Shown here in pieces: positions 1 to 13,100 of a stretch of DNA of 64,000 nt. Positions within the stretch are counted from its first letter, which is position 1. The number at the start of each line of letters is the position of its first letter. Source of the DNA: Apostichopus japonicus (taxonomy: Eukaryota; Echinodermata; Holothuroidea; Aspidochirotida; Stichopodidae); assembly GCF_037975245.1 (NCBI RefSeq), contig NC_092579.1, forward strand, positions 32,009,666-32,073,665, in the 5' to 3' direction. Position numbers and translations under genes: made by a program. The notes below the pieces were generated by a model. The model saw only the letters and a list, made by a program, of their open reading frames with translations, was not told the DNA's origin and made no database searches.

Positions 1-1602
1 CCACGACAGCAGTTGATATAAATCTGTGTTCGTTTCTAATACTTAAAGTTCCCAGAGACCGTATAAGATCGCGGCAAAAGCAAACTGCCCCCACCTGGTC
101 TCGAGCCCGCGATCCAAAATACGTCACGCTATCGAGGTACAGAGCAAGCAACCGCGCCACGACAGCAGTTGATATAAATCTATGTTCGTTTCTAATACTT
201 AAAGTTCCCAGAGACCGTATGAGATCGCGGCAAAAGCAAACTGCCCCCAACTGGTCTCGAGCCCGCGATCCAAAATACGTCACGCTATCGAGGTACAGAG
301 CAAGCAACCGCGCCACGACAGCAGTTGATATAAATCTATGTTCGTTTCTAATACTTAAAGTTCCCAGAGACCGTATAAGATCGCGGCAAAAGCAAACTGC
401 CCCCACCTGGTCTCGAGCCCGCGATCCAAAATACGTCACGCTCTCGAGGTACAGAGCAACCAACCGCGCCAGGACAGCAGTTGATATAAATCTATGTTCG
501 TTTCTAATACTTAAAGTTCCAAGAGACCGTATAAGATCGCGGCAAAAGCAAACTGCCCCCACCTGGTCTCGAGCCCGCGATCCAAAATACGTCACGCTCT
601 CGAAGTACAGAGCAACCAACCGCGCCACGACAGCAGTTGATATAAATCTATGTTCGTTTCTAATACTTAAAGTTCCCAGAGACCGTATGAGATCGCGGCA
701 AAAGCAAACTGCCCCCACCTGGTCTCGAGCCCGCGATCCAAAATACGTCACGCTCTCGAAGTACAGAGCAACCAACCGCGCCACGACAGCAGTTGATATA
801 AATCTATGTTCGTTTCTAATACTTAAAGTTCACAGAGACCGTATGAGATCGCGGCAAAAGCAAACTGCCCCCACCTGGTCTCGAGCCCGCGATCCAAAAT
901 ACGTCACGCTCTCGAGGTACAGAGCAACCAACCGCGCCACGACAGCAGTTGATATAAATCTATGTTCGTTTCTAATACTTAAAGTTCCCAGAGACCGTAT
1001 CAGATCGCGGCAAAAGCAAACTGCCCCCACCTGGTCTCGAGCCCGCGATCCAAAATACGTCACGCTCTCGAGGTACAGAGCAACCAACCGCGCCACGACA
1101 GCAGTTGATATAAATCTATGTTCGTTTCTAATACTTAAAGTTCCCAGAGACCGTATGAGATCGCGGCAAAAGCAAACTGCCCCCACCTGGTCTCGAGCCC
1201 GCGATCCAAAATACGTCACGCTCTCGAGGTACAGAGCAACCAACCGCGCCACGACAGCAGTTGATATAAATCTATGTTCGTTTCTAATACTTAAAGTTCC
1301 CAGAGACCGTATGAGATCGAGGCAAAAGCAAACTGCCCCCACCTGGTCTCGAGCCCGCGATCCAAAATACGTCACGCTCTCGAGGTACAGAGCAACCAAC
1401 CGCGCCACGACAGCAGTTGATATAAATCTATGTTCGTTTCTAATACTTAAAGTTCCCAGAGACCGTATGAGATCGCGGCAAAAGCAAACTGCCCCCACCT
1501 GGTCTCGAGCCCGCGATCCAAAATACGTCACGCTCTCGAGGTACAGAGCAACCAACCGCGCCACGACAGCAGTTGATATAAATCTATGTTCGTTTCTAAT
1601 AC

Positions 1603-4600
1603 TTAAAGTTCCAGAGACCGTATGAGATCGCGGCAAAAGCAAACTGCCACCACCTGATCTCGAGCCCGCGATCCAAAATACGTCACGCTCTCGAGGTACA
1701 GAGCAACCAACCGCGCCACGACAGCAGTTGATATAAATCTATGTTCGTTTCTAATACTTAAAGTTCCCAGAGACCGTATGAGATCGCGACAAAAGCAAAC
1801 TGCCCCCACCTGGTCTCGAGCCCGCGATCCAAAATACGTCACGCTCTCGAAGTACAGAGCAACCAACCGCGCCACGACAGCAGTTGATATAAATCTATGT
1901 TCGTTTCTAATACTTAAAGTTCCCAGAGACCGTATGAGATCGCGGCAAAAGCAAACTGCCCCCACCTGGTCTCGAGCCCGCGATCCAAAATACGTCACGC
2001 TCTCGAGGTACAGAGCAACCAACCGCGCCACGACAGCAGTTGATATAAATCTATGTTCGTTTCTAATAGTTAAAGTTTCCAGAGACCGTATGAGATCGCG
2101 GCAAAAGCAAACTGCCCCCACCTGGTCTCGAGCCCGCGATCCAAAATACGTCACGCTCTCGAGGTACAGAGCAACCAACCGCGCCACGACAGCAGTTGAT
2201 ATAAATCTATGTTCGTTTCTAATACTTAAAGTTTCCAGAGACCGTATGAGATCGCGGCAAAAGCAAACTGCCCCCACCTGGTCTCGAGCCCGCGATCCAA
2301 AATACGTCACGCTCTCGAGGTACAGAGCAACCAACCGCGCCACGACAGCAGTTGATATAAATCTATGTTCGTTTCTAATACTTAAAGATCCCAGAGACCG
2401 TATCAGATCGCGGCAAAAGCAAACTGCCCCCACCTGGTCTCGAGCCCGCGATCCAAAATACGTCACGCTCTCGAGGTACAGAGCAACCAACCGCGCCACG
2501 ACAGCAGTTGATATAAATCTATGTTCGTTTCTAATACTGAAAGTTCCCAGAGACCGTATGAGATCGCGGCAAAAGCAAACTGCCCCCACCTGGTCTCGAG
2601 CCCGCGATCCAAAATACGTCACGCTCTCGAGGTACAGAGCAACCAACCGCGCCACGACAGCAGTTGATATAAATCTATGTTCGTTTCTAATACTTAAAGT
2701 TCCAGAGACCGTATAAGATCGCGGCAAAAGCAAACTGCCCCCACCTGGTCTCGAGCCCGCGATCCAAAATACGTCACGCTCTCGAGGTACAGAGCAACCA
2801 ACCGCGCCACGACAGCAGTTGATATAAATCTATGTTCGTTTCTAATATTTAAAGTTCCAGAGACCGTATGAGATCGCGGCAAAAGCAAACTGCCCCCACC
2901 TGGTCTCGAGCCCGCGATCCAAAATACGTCACGCTCTCGAGGTACAGAGCAACCAACCGCGCCACGACAGCAGTTGATATAAATCTATGTTCGTTTCTAA
3001 TACTTAAAGTTCCCAGAGACCGTATGAGATCGCGGCAAAAGCAAACTGCCCCCACCTGGTCTCGAGCCCGCGATCCAAAATACGTCACGCTCTCGAGGTA
3101 CAGAGCAACCAACCGCGCCACGACAGCAGTTGATATAAATCTATGTTCGTTTCTAATACTTAAAGTTCCAGAGACCGTATGAGATCGCGGCAAAAGCAAA
3201 CTGCCCCCACCTGATCTCGAGCCCGCGATCCAAAATACGTCACGCTCTCGAGGTACAGAGCAACCAACCGCGCCACGACAGCAGTTGATATAAATCTATG
3301 TTCGTTTCTAATACTTAAAGTTCCCAGAGACCGTATGAGATCGCGACAAAAGCAAACTGCCCCCACCTGGTCTCGAGCCCGCGATCCAAAATACGTCACG
3401 CTCTCGAAGTACAGAGCAACCAACCGCGCCACGACAGCAGTTGATATAAATCTATGTTCGTTTCTAATACTTAAAGTTCCCAGAGACCGTATGAGATCGC
3501 GGCAAAAGCAAACTGCCCCCACCTGGTCTCGAGCCCGCGATCCAAAATACGTCACGCTCTCGAGGTACAGAGCAACCAACCGCGCCACGACAGCAGTTGA
3601 TATAAATCTATGTTCGTTTCTAATACTTAAAGTTTCCAGAGACCGTATGAGATCGCGGCAAAAGCAAACTGCCCCCACCTGGTCTCGAGCCCGCGATCCA
3701 AAATACGTCACGCTCTCGAGGTACAGAGCAACCAACCGCGCCACGACAGCAGTTGATATAAATCTATGTTCGTTTCTAATACTTAAAGTTTCCAGAGACC
3801 GTATGAGATCGCGGCAAAAGCAAACTGCCCCCACCTGGTCTCGAGCCCGCGATCCAAAATACGTCACGCTCTCGAGGTACAGAGCAACCAACCGCGCCAC
3901 GACAGCAGTTGATATAAATCTATGTTCGTTTCTAATACTTAAAGTTCCCAGAGACCGTATCAGATCGCGGCAAAAGCAAACTGCCCCCACCTGGTCTCGA
4001 GCCCGCGATCCAAAATACGTCACGCTCTCGAGGTACAGAGCAACCAACCGCGCCACGACAGCAGTTGATATAAATCTATGTTCGTTTCTAATACTGAAAG
4101 TTCCCAGAGACCGTATGAGATCGCGGCAAAAGCAAACTGCCCCCACCTGGTCTCGAGCCCGCGATCCAAAATACGTCACGCTCTCGAGGTACAGAGCAAC
4201 CAACCGCGCCACGACAGCAGTTGATATAAATCTATGTTCGTTTCTAATACTTAAAGTTCCAGAGACCGTATAAGATCGCGGCAAAAGCAAACTGCCCCCA
4301 CCTGGTCTCGAGCCCGCGATCCAAAATACGTCACGCTCTCGAGGTACAGAGCAACCAACCGCGCCACGACAGCAGTTGATATAAATCTATGTTCGTTTCT
4401 AATATTTAAAGTTCCAGAGACCGTATGAGATCGCGGCAAAAGCAAACTGCCCCCACCTGGTCTCGAGCCCGCGATCCAAAATACGTCACGCTCTCGAGGT
4501 ACAGAGCAACCAACCGCGCCACGACAGCAGTTGATATAAATCTATGTTCGTTTCTAATACTTAAAGTTCCCAGAGACCGTATGAGATCGCGGCAAAAGCA

Positions 4601-4716
4601 AACTGCCCCCACCTGGTCTCGAGCCCGCGATCCAAAATACGTCACGCTCTCGAGGTACAGAGCAACCAACCGCGCCACGACAGCAGTTGATATAAATCTA
4701 CGTTCGTTTCTAATAC
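1603..4716. repeat. Tandem pair of a 1,557-bp (10-monomer) higher-order repeat
   Basis: About 1,603-3,159 and 3,160-4,716 share the same order of monomer lengths and diagnostic bases at an offset of exactly 1,557 bp. Shared marks include the CCTGATCTCG variant near 1,654 and 3,211, GCGACAAAAG near 1,786 and 3,343, ACTGAAAGTT near 2,536 and 4,093, and AATATTTAAAG near 2,845 and 4,402. The two copies differ at only a handful of bases. Exact ends are uncertain to about one monomer. Confidence 0.85.
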
Positions 4717-7700
4717 TTAAAGTTCCCAGAGACCGTATAAGATCGCGGCAAAAGCAAACTGCCCCCACCTGGTCTCGAGCCCGCGATCCAAAATACGTCA
4801 CGCTCTCGAGGTACAGAGCAACCAACCGCGCCACGACAGCAGTTGATATAAATCTATGTTCGTTTCTAATACTTAAAGTTCCCAGAGACCGTATGAGATT
4901 GCGGCAAAAGCAAACTGCCCCCACCTGGTCTCGAGCCCGCGATCCAAAATACGTCACGCTCTCGAAGTACAGAGCAACCAACCGCGCCACGACAGCAGTT
5001 GATATAAATCTATGTTCGTTTCTAATACTTAAAGTTCCCAGAGACCGTATGAGATCGCGGCAAAAGCAAACTGCCCCCACCTGGTCTCGAGCCCGCGATC
5101 CAAAATACGTCACGCTCTCGAAGTACAGAGCAACCAACCGCGCCACGACAGCAGTTGATATAAATCTATGTTCGTTTCTAATACTTAAAGTTCCCAGAGA
5201 CCGTATGAGATCGCGGCAAAAGCAAACTGCCCCCACCTGGTCTCGAGCCCGCGATCCAAAATACGTCACGCTCTCGAAGTACAGAGCAACCAACCGCGCC
5301 ACGACAGCAGTTGATATAAATCTATGTTCGTTTCTAATACTTAAAGTGCCCAGAGACCGTATGAGATCGCGGCAAAAGCAAACTGCCCCCACCTGGTCTG
5401 GAGCCCGCGATCCAAAATACGTCACGCTCTCGAGGTACAGAGCAACCAACCGCGCCACGACAGCAGTTGATATAAATCTATGTTCGTTTCTAATACTTAA
5501 AGTTCCCAGAGACCGTATGAGATCGCGGCAAAAGCAAACTGCCCCCACCTGGTCTCGAGCCCGCGATCCAAAATACGTCACGCTCTCGAGGTACAGAGCA
5601 ACCAACCGCGCCACGACAGCAGTTGATATAAATCTATGTTCGTTTCTAATACTTAAAGTTCCAGAGACCGTATGAGATCGCGGCAAAAGCAAACTGCCCC
5701 CACCTGGTCTCGAGCCCGCGATCCAAAATACGTCACGCTCTCGAGGTACAGAGCAACCAACCGCGCCACGACAAGAGTTGATATAAATCTATGTTCGTTT
5801 CTAATACTTAAAGTTCCAGAGACCGTATAAGATCGCGGCAAAAGCAAACTGCCCCCACCTGGTCTCGAGCCCGCGATCCAAAATACGTCACGCTCTCGAG
5901 GTACAGAGCAACCAACCGCGCCACGACAGCAGTTGATATAAATCTATGTTCGTTTCTAATACTTAAAGTTCCCAGAGACCGTATGAGATCGCGGCAAAAG
6001 CAAACTGCCCCCACCTGGTCTCGAGCCCGCGATCCAAAATACGTCACGCTCTCGAGGTACAGAGCAACCAACCGCGCCACGACAGCAGTTGATATAAATC
6101 TATGTTCGTTTCTAATACTTAAAGTTCCCAGAGACCGTATGAGATCGCGGCAAAAGCAAACTGCCCCCACCTGGTCTCGAGCCCGCGATCCAAAATACGT
6201 CACGCTCTCGAGGTACAGAGCAACCAACCGCGCCACGACAGCAGTTGATATAAATCTATGTTCGTTTCTAATACTTAAAGTTCCCAGAGACCGTATGAGA
6301 TCGCGGCAAAAGCAAACTGCCCCCACCTGGTCTCGAGCCCGCGATCCAAAATACGTCACGCTCTCGAGGTACAGAGCAACCAACCGCGCCACGACAGCAG
6401 TTGATATAAATCTATGTTCGTTTCTAATACTTAAAGTTCACAGAGACCGTATGAGATCGCGGCAAAAGCAAACTGCCCCCACCTGGTCTCGAGCCCGCGA
6501 TCCAAAATACGTCACGCTCTCGAGGTACAGAGCAACCAACCGCGCCACGACAGCAGTTGATATAAATCTATGTTCGTTTCTAATACTTAAAGTTCACAGA
6601 GACCGTATGAGATCGCGGCAAAAGCAAACTGCCCCCACCTGGTCTCGAGCCCGCGATCCAAAATACGTCACGCTCTCGAGGTACAGAGCAACCAACCGCG
6701 CCACGACAGCAGTTGATATAAATCTATGTTCGTTTCTAATACTTAAAGTTCCAGAGACCGTATGAGATCGCGGCAAAAGCAAACTGCCCCCACCTGATCT
6801 CGAGCCCGCGATCCAAAATACGTCACGCTCTCGAGGTACAGAGCAACCAACCGCGCCACGACAGCAGTTGATATAAATCTATGTTCGTTTCTAATACTTA
6901 AAGTTCCCAGAGACCGTATGAGATCGCGGCAAAAGCAAACTGCCCCCACCTGGTCTCGAGCCCGCGATCCAAAATACGTCACGCTCTCGAGGTACAGAGC
7001 AACCAACCGCGCCACGACAGCAGTTGATATAAATCTATGTTCGTTTCTAATACTTAAAGTTCCCAGAGACCGTATAAGATCGCGGCAAAAGCAAACTGCC
7101 CCCACCTGGTCTCGAGCCCGCGATCCAAAATACGTCACGCTCTCGAGGTACAGAGCAACCAACCGCGCCACGACAGCAGTTGATATAAATCTATGTTCGT
7201 TTCTAATACTTAAAGTTTCCAGAGACCGTATGAGATCGCGGCAAAAGCAAACTGCCCCCACCTGGTCTCGAGCCCGCGATCCAAAATACGTCACGCTCTC
7301 GAGGTACAGAGCAACCAACCGCGCCACGACAGCAGTTGATATAAATCTATGTTCGTTTCTAATACTTAAAGTTTCCAGAGACCGTATGAGATCGCGGCAA
7401 AAGCAAACTGCCCCCACCTGGTCTCGAGCCCGCGATCCAAAATACGTCACGCTCTCGAGGTACAGAGCAACCAACCGCGCCACGACAGCAGTTGATATAA
7501 ATCTATGTTCGTTTCTAATACTTAAAGTTCCAAGAGACCGTATGAGATCGCGGCAAAAGCAAACTGCCCCCACCTGGTCTCGAGCCCGCGATCCAAAATA
7601 CGTCACGCTCTCGAGGTACAGAGCAACCAACCGCGCCACGACAGCAGTTGATATCAATCTATGTTCGTTTCTAATATTTAAAGTTCCAGAGACCGTATGA

Positions 7701-10044
7701 GATCGCGGCAAAAGCAAACTGCCCCCACCTGGTCTCGAGCCCGCGATCCAAAATACGTCACGCTCTCGAGGTACAGAGCAACCAACCGCGCCACGACAGC
7801 AGTTGATATAAATCTATGTTCGTTTCTAATACTTAAAGTTTCCAGAGACCGTATGAGATCGCGGCAAAAGCAAACTGCCCCCACCTGGTCTCGAGCCCGC
7901 GATCCAAAATACGTCACGCTCTCGAGGTACAGAGCAACCAACCGCGCCACGACAGCAGTTGATATAAATCTATGTTCGTTTCTAATACTTAAAGTTCCCA
8001 GAGACCGTATAAGATCGCGGCAAAAGCAAACTGCCACCTCATGGTCTCGAGCCCGCGATCCAAAATACGTCACGCTCTCGAGGTACAGAGCAACCAACCG
8101 CGCCACGACAGCAGTTGATATAAATCTATGTTCGTTTCTAATACTTAAAGTTCCAGAGACCGTATGAGATCGCGGCAAAAGCAAACTGCCCCCACCTGGT
8201 CTCGAGCCCGCGATCCAAAATACGTCACGCTCTCGAGGTACAGAGCAACCAACCGCGCCACGACAGCAGTTGATATAAATCTATGTTCGTTTCTAATACT
8301 TAAAGTTCCAGAGACCGTATGAGATCGCGGCAAAAGCAAACTGCCCCCACCTGGTCTCGAGCCCGCGATCCAAAATACGTCACGCTCTCGAGGTACAGAG
8401 CAACCAACCGCGCCACGACAGCAGTTGATATCAATCTATGTTCGTTTCTAATATTTAAAGTTCCAGAGACCGTATGAGATCGCGGCAAAAGCAAACTGCC
8501 CCCACCTGGTCTCGAGCCCGCGATCCAAAATACGTCACGCTCTCGAGGTAACAGAGCAACCAACCGCGCCACGACAGCAGTTGATATAAATCTATGTTCG
8601 TTTCTAATACTTAAAGTTTCCAGAGACCGTATGAGATCGCGGCAAAAGCAAACTGCCCCCACCTGGTCTCGAGCCCGCGATCCAAAATACGTCACGCTCT
8701 CGAGGTACAGAGCAACCAACCGCGCCACGACAGCAGTTGATATAAATCTATGTTCGTTTCTAATACTTAAAGTTCCCAGAGACCGTATGAGATCGCGGCA
8801 AAAGCAAACTGCCCCCACCTGGTCTCGAGCCCGCGATCCAAAATACGTCACGCTCTCGAGGTACAGAGCAACCAACCGCGCCACGACAGCAGTTGATATA
8901 AATCTATGTTCGTTTCTAATACTTAAAGTTCCCAGAGACCGTATGAGATCGCGGCAAAAGCAAACTGCCACCTCATGGTCTCGAGCCCGCGATCCAAAAT
9001 ACGTCACGCTCTCGAGGTACAGAGCAACCAACCGCGCCACGACAGCAGTTGATATAAATCTATGTTCGTTTCTAATACTTAAAGTTCCCAGAGACCGTAT
9101 AAGATCGCGGCAAAAGCAAACTGCCCCCACCTGGTCTCGAGCCCGCGATCCAAAATACGTCACGCTCTCGAGGTACAGAGCAACCAACCGCGCCACGACA
9201 GCAGTTGATATAAATCTATGTTCGTTTCTAATACTTAAAGTTCCCAGAGACCGTATAAGATCGCGGCAAAAGCAAACTGCCCCCACCTGGTCTCGAGCCC
9301 GCGATCCAAAATACGTCACGCTCTCGAAGTACAGAGCAACCAACCGCGCCACGACAGCAGTTGATATAAATCTATGTTCGTTTCTAATACTTAAAGTTCC
9401 CAGAGACCGTATGAGATCGCGGCAAAAGCAAACTGCCCTCACCTGGTCTCGAGCCCGCGATCCAAAATACGTCACGCTCTCGAAGTACAGAGCAACCAAC
9501 CGCGCCACGACAGCAGTTGATATAAATCTATGTTCGTTTCTAATACTTAAAGTTCCCAGAGACCGTATGAGATCGCGGCAAAAGCAAACTGCCCCCACCT
9601 GGTCTCGAGCCCGCGATCCAAAATACGTCACGCTCTCGAGGTACAGAGCAACCAACCGCGCCACGACAGCAGTTGATATAAATCTATGTTCGTTTCTAAT
9701 ACTTAAAGTTTCAGGGGCCGTATGAGATCGCGGCAAAAGCAAACTGCCCCCACCTGGTCTCGAGCCCGCGATCCAAAATACGTCACGCTCTCGAGGTACA
9801 GAGCAACCAACCGCGCCACGACAGCAGTTGATATAAATCTATGTTCGTTTCTAATACTTAAAGTTCCAGGGGCAGTATGAGATCGCGGCAAAAGCAAACT
9901 GCCCCCACCTGGTCTCGAGCCCGCGATCCAAAATACGTCACGCTCTCGAGGTACAGAGCAACCAACCGCGCCACGACAGCAGTTGATATAAATCTATGTT
10001 CGTTTCTATTACTTAAAGTTCCAGAGACCGTATGAGATCGCGGC

Positions 10045-10048
10045 AAAA
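10045..10048 (-). terminator. Possible Pol III terminator T run (one example)
   Basis: The minus strand has TTTT about 17 bp beyond the B box, in the context GCTTTTGCC, and it recurs in nearly all monomers. Four Ts can terminate RNA polymerase III, weakly in some animals. If used, it would give an RNA of about 90-95 nt from a start just upstream of the A box. Whether such an RNA exists cannot be told from the sequence. Confidence 0.35.
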
Positions 10049-10065
10049 GCAAACTGCCCCCACCT

Positions 10066-10076
10066 GGTCTCGAGCC
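10066..10076 (-). promoter_or_regulatory. B-box-like RNA polymerase III promoter motif (one example)
   Basis: The minus strand reads GGCTCGAGACC, one base away from the B-box consensus GGTTCGANNCC. It starts 52 bp after the start of the A box, within the range seen in tRNA genes and tRNA-derived SINEs. Some monomers, for example at 24,062-24,072 and 25,927-25,937, read GGTTCGAGACC and match the consensus exactly. The preceding bases GGATCGCGG also resemble the region before the B box of many tRNA-derived SINEs. Confidence 0.65.
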
Positions 10077-10116
10077 CGCGATCCAAAATACGTCACGCTC
10101 TCGAGGTACAGAGCAA

Positions 10117-10128
10117 CCAACCGCGCCA
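10117..10128 (-). promoter_or_regulatory. A-box-like RNA polymerase III promoter motif (one example)
   Basis: The minus strand reads TGGCGCGGTTGG. This fits the tRNA A-box consensus TRGCNNARYNGG except for a G in place of the A. The motif recurs in almost every monomer. Copies reading CGCGTCAC on the plus strand carry a change in the TGGC core, and these lie mainly between about 24.6 and 45.4 kb. Activity is not known. The TATA-like word lies only about 12 bp upstream of this box, which is too close to the expected start to act as a normal Pol III TATA box. Confidence 0.6.
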
Positions 10129-13100
10129 CGACAGCAGTTGATATAAATCTATGTTCGTTTCTAATACTTAAAGTTCCAGAGACCGTATGAGATCGCGGCA
10201 AAAGCAAACTGCCCCCACCTGGTCTCGAGCCCGCGATCCAAAATACGTCACGCTCTCGAGGTACAGAGCAACCAACCGCGCCACGACAGCAGTTGATATA
10301 AATCTATGTTCGTTTCTAATACTTAAAGTTCCCAGAGACCGTATGAGATCGCGGCAAAAGCAAACTGCCCCCACCTGGTCTCGAGCCCGCGATCCAAAAT
10401 ACGTCACGCTCTCGAGGTACAGAGCAACCAACCGCGCCACGACAGCAGTTGATATAAATCTATGTTCGTTTCTAATACTTAAAGTTCCCAGAGACCGTAT
10501 GAGATCGCGGCAAAAGCAAACTGCCCCAACCTGGTCTCGAGCCCGCGATACAAAATACGTCACGCTCTCCAGGTACAGAGCAACCAACCGCGCCACGACA
10601 GCAGTTGATATAAATCTATGTTCGTTTCTAATACTTAAAGTTTCCAGAGACCGTATGAGATCGCGGCAAAAGCAAACTGCCCCCACCTGGTCTCGAGCCC
10701 GCGATCCAAAATACGTCACGCTCTCGAGGTACAGAGCAACCAACCGCGCCACGACAGCAGTTGATATAAATCTATGTTCGTTTCTAATACTTAAAGTTTC
10801 AGGGGCCGAATGAGATCGCGGCAAAAGCAAACTGCCCCCACCTGGTCTCGAGCCCGCGATCCAAAATACGTCACGCTCTCGAGGTACAGAGCAACCAACC
10901 GCGCCACGACAGCAGTTGATATAAATCTATGTTCGTTTCTAATACTTAAAGTTCCAGGGGCAGTATGAGATCGCGGCAAAAGCAAACTGCCCCCACCTGG
11001 TCTCGAGCCCGCGATCCAAAATACGTCACGCTCTCGAGGTACAGAGCAACCAACCGCGCCACGACAGCAGTTGATATATATATCTATGTTCGTTTCTAAT
11101 ACTTAAAGTTCCAGAGACCGTATGAGATCGCGGCAAAAGCAAACTGCCCCCACCTGGTCTCGAGCCCGCGATCCAAAATACGTCACGCTCTCGAGGTACA
11201 GAGCAACCAACCGCGCCACGACAGCAGTTGATATAAATCTATGTTCGTTTCTAATACTTAAAGTTCCAGAGACCGTATAAGATCGCGGCAAAAGCAAACT
11301 GCCCCCACCTGGTCTCGAGCCCGCGATCCAAAATACGTCACGCTCTCGAGGTACAGAGCAACCAACCGCGCCACGACAGCAGTTGATATAAATCTATGTT
11401 CGTTTCTAATACTTAAAGTTCCCAGAGACCGTATGAGATCGCGGCAAAAGCAAACTGCCCCCACCTGGTCTCGAGCCCGCGATTCAAAATACGTCACGCT
11501 CTCGAGGTACAGAGCAACCAACCGCGCCACGACAGCAGTTGATATAAATCTATGTTCGTTTCTAATACTTAAAGTTCCCAGAGACCGTATGAGATCGCGG
11601 CAAAAGCAAACTGCCCCCACCTGGTCTCGAGCCCGCGATCCAAAATACGTCACGCTCTCGAGGTACAGAGCAACCAACCGCGCCACGACAGCAGTTGATA
11701 TAAATCTATGTTCGTTTCTAATACTTAAAGTTTCAGGGGCCGTAAGAGATCGCGGCAAAAGCAAACTGCCCCCACCTGGTCTCGAGCCCGCGATCCAAAA
11801 TACGTCACGCTCTCGAGGTACAGAGCAACCAACCGCGCCACGACAGCAGTTGATATAAATCTATGTTCGTTTCTAATACTTAAAGTTCCAGGGGCAGTAT
11901 GAGATCGCGGCAAAAGCAAACTGCCCCCACCTGGTCTCGAGCCCGCGATCCAAAATACGTCACGCTCTCGAGGTACAGAGCAACCAACCGCGCCACGACA
12001 GCCGTTGATATAAATCTATGTTCGTTTCTAATACTTAAAGTTCCCAGAGACCGTATGAGATCGCGGCAAAAGCAAACTGCCCCCACCTGGTCTCGAGCCC
12101 GCGATCCAAAATACGTCACGCTCTCGAAGTACAGAGCAACCAACCGCGCCACGACAGCAGTTGATATAAATCTATGTTCGTTTCTAATACTTAAAGTTTC
12201 CAGAGACCTTATGAGGTCGCGGCAAAAGCAAACTGCCCCCACCTGGTCTCGAGCCCGCGATCCAAAATACGTCACGCTCTCGAGGTACAGAGCAACCAAC
12301 CGCGCCACGACAGCCGTTGATATAAATCTATGTTCGTTTCTAATACTTAAAGTTCCAGAGACCGTATAAGATCGCGGCAAAAGCAAACTGCCCCCACCTG
12401 GTCTCGAGCCCGCGATCCAAAATACGTCACGCTCTCGAGGTACAGAGCAACCAACCGCGCCACGACAGCCGTTGATATAAATCTATGTTCGTTTCTAATA
12501 CTTAAAGTTCCAGAGACCGTATGAGATCGCGGAAAAAGCAAACTGCCCCCACCTGGTCTCGAGCCCGCGATCCAAAATACGTCACGCTCTCGAGGTACAG
12601 AGCAACCAACCGCGCCACGACAGCAGTTGATATAAATCTATGTTCGTTTCTATTACTTAAAGTTCCAGAGACCGTATGAGATCGCGGCAAAAGCAAACTG
12701 CCCCCACCTGGTCTCGAGCCCGCGATCCAAAATACGTCACGCTCTCGAGGTACAGAGCAACCAACCGCGCCACGACAGCAGTTGATATAAATCTATGTTC
12801 GTTTCTAATACTTAAAGTTCCAGAGACCGTATAAGATCGCGGCAAAAGCAAACTGCCCCCACCTGGTCTCGAGCCCGCGATCCAAAATACGTCACGCTCT
12901 CGAGGTACAGAGCAACCAACCGCGCCACGACAGCAGTTGATATAAATCTATGTTCGTTTCTAATACTTAAAGTTCCCAGAGACCGTATGAGATCGCGGCA
13001 AAAGCAAACTGCCCCACCTGGTCTCGAGCCCGCGATCCAAAATACGTCACGCTCTCGAGGTACAGAGCAACCAACCGCGCCACGACAGCAGTTGATATAA

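Larger units (their letters stand above)
10036..10083. repeat. 8-bp inverted repeat inside the monomer (one example)
   Basis: GATCGCGG at 10,036-10,043 and CCGCGATC at 10,076-10,083 are perfect reverse complements separated by 32 bp. The loop holds the T run and most of the B box. The pairing is present in most copies. A recurrent variant, GATCGTGG, replaces one C-G pair. Confidence 0.8.
10021..10175 (-). repeat. Representative 155-bp monomer
   Basis: This copy is used to locate internal signals, and the same layout recurs throughout the array. Reading the minus strand from high to low coordinates, it contains a TATA-like word at 10,140-10,147, an A-box-like motif at 10,117-10,128, a CTCGAG at 10,100-10,105, an 8-bp stem arm at 10,076-10,083, a B-box-like motif at 10,066-10,076, a G-rich run, a TTTT at 10,045-10,048 and the second stem arm at 10,036-10,043. 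The monomer phase was chosen arbitrarily at the variable CC/CCC junction. Confidence 0.9.

Noticed and set aside
10076-10090. CENP-B-box-like sequence near GGATCGCGGG on the minus strand
   Set aside because: The spacing between the A and CGGG is one base too long and the TTCG core is missing.
10140-10147. TATA box upstream of the tRNA-like unit
   Set aside because: It lies roughly 5-12 bp before the expected start, too close for a functional Pol III TATA element, so I treat it as part of an AT-rich stretch.
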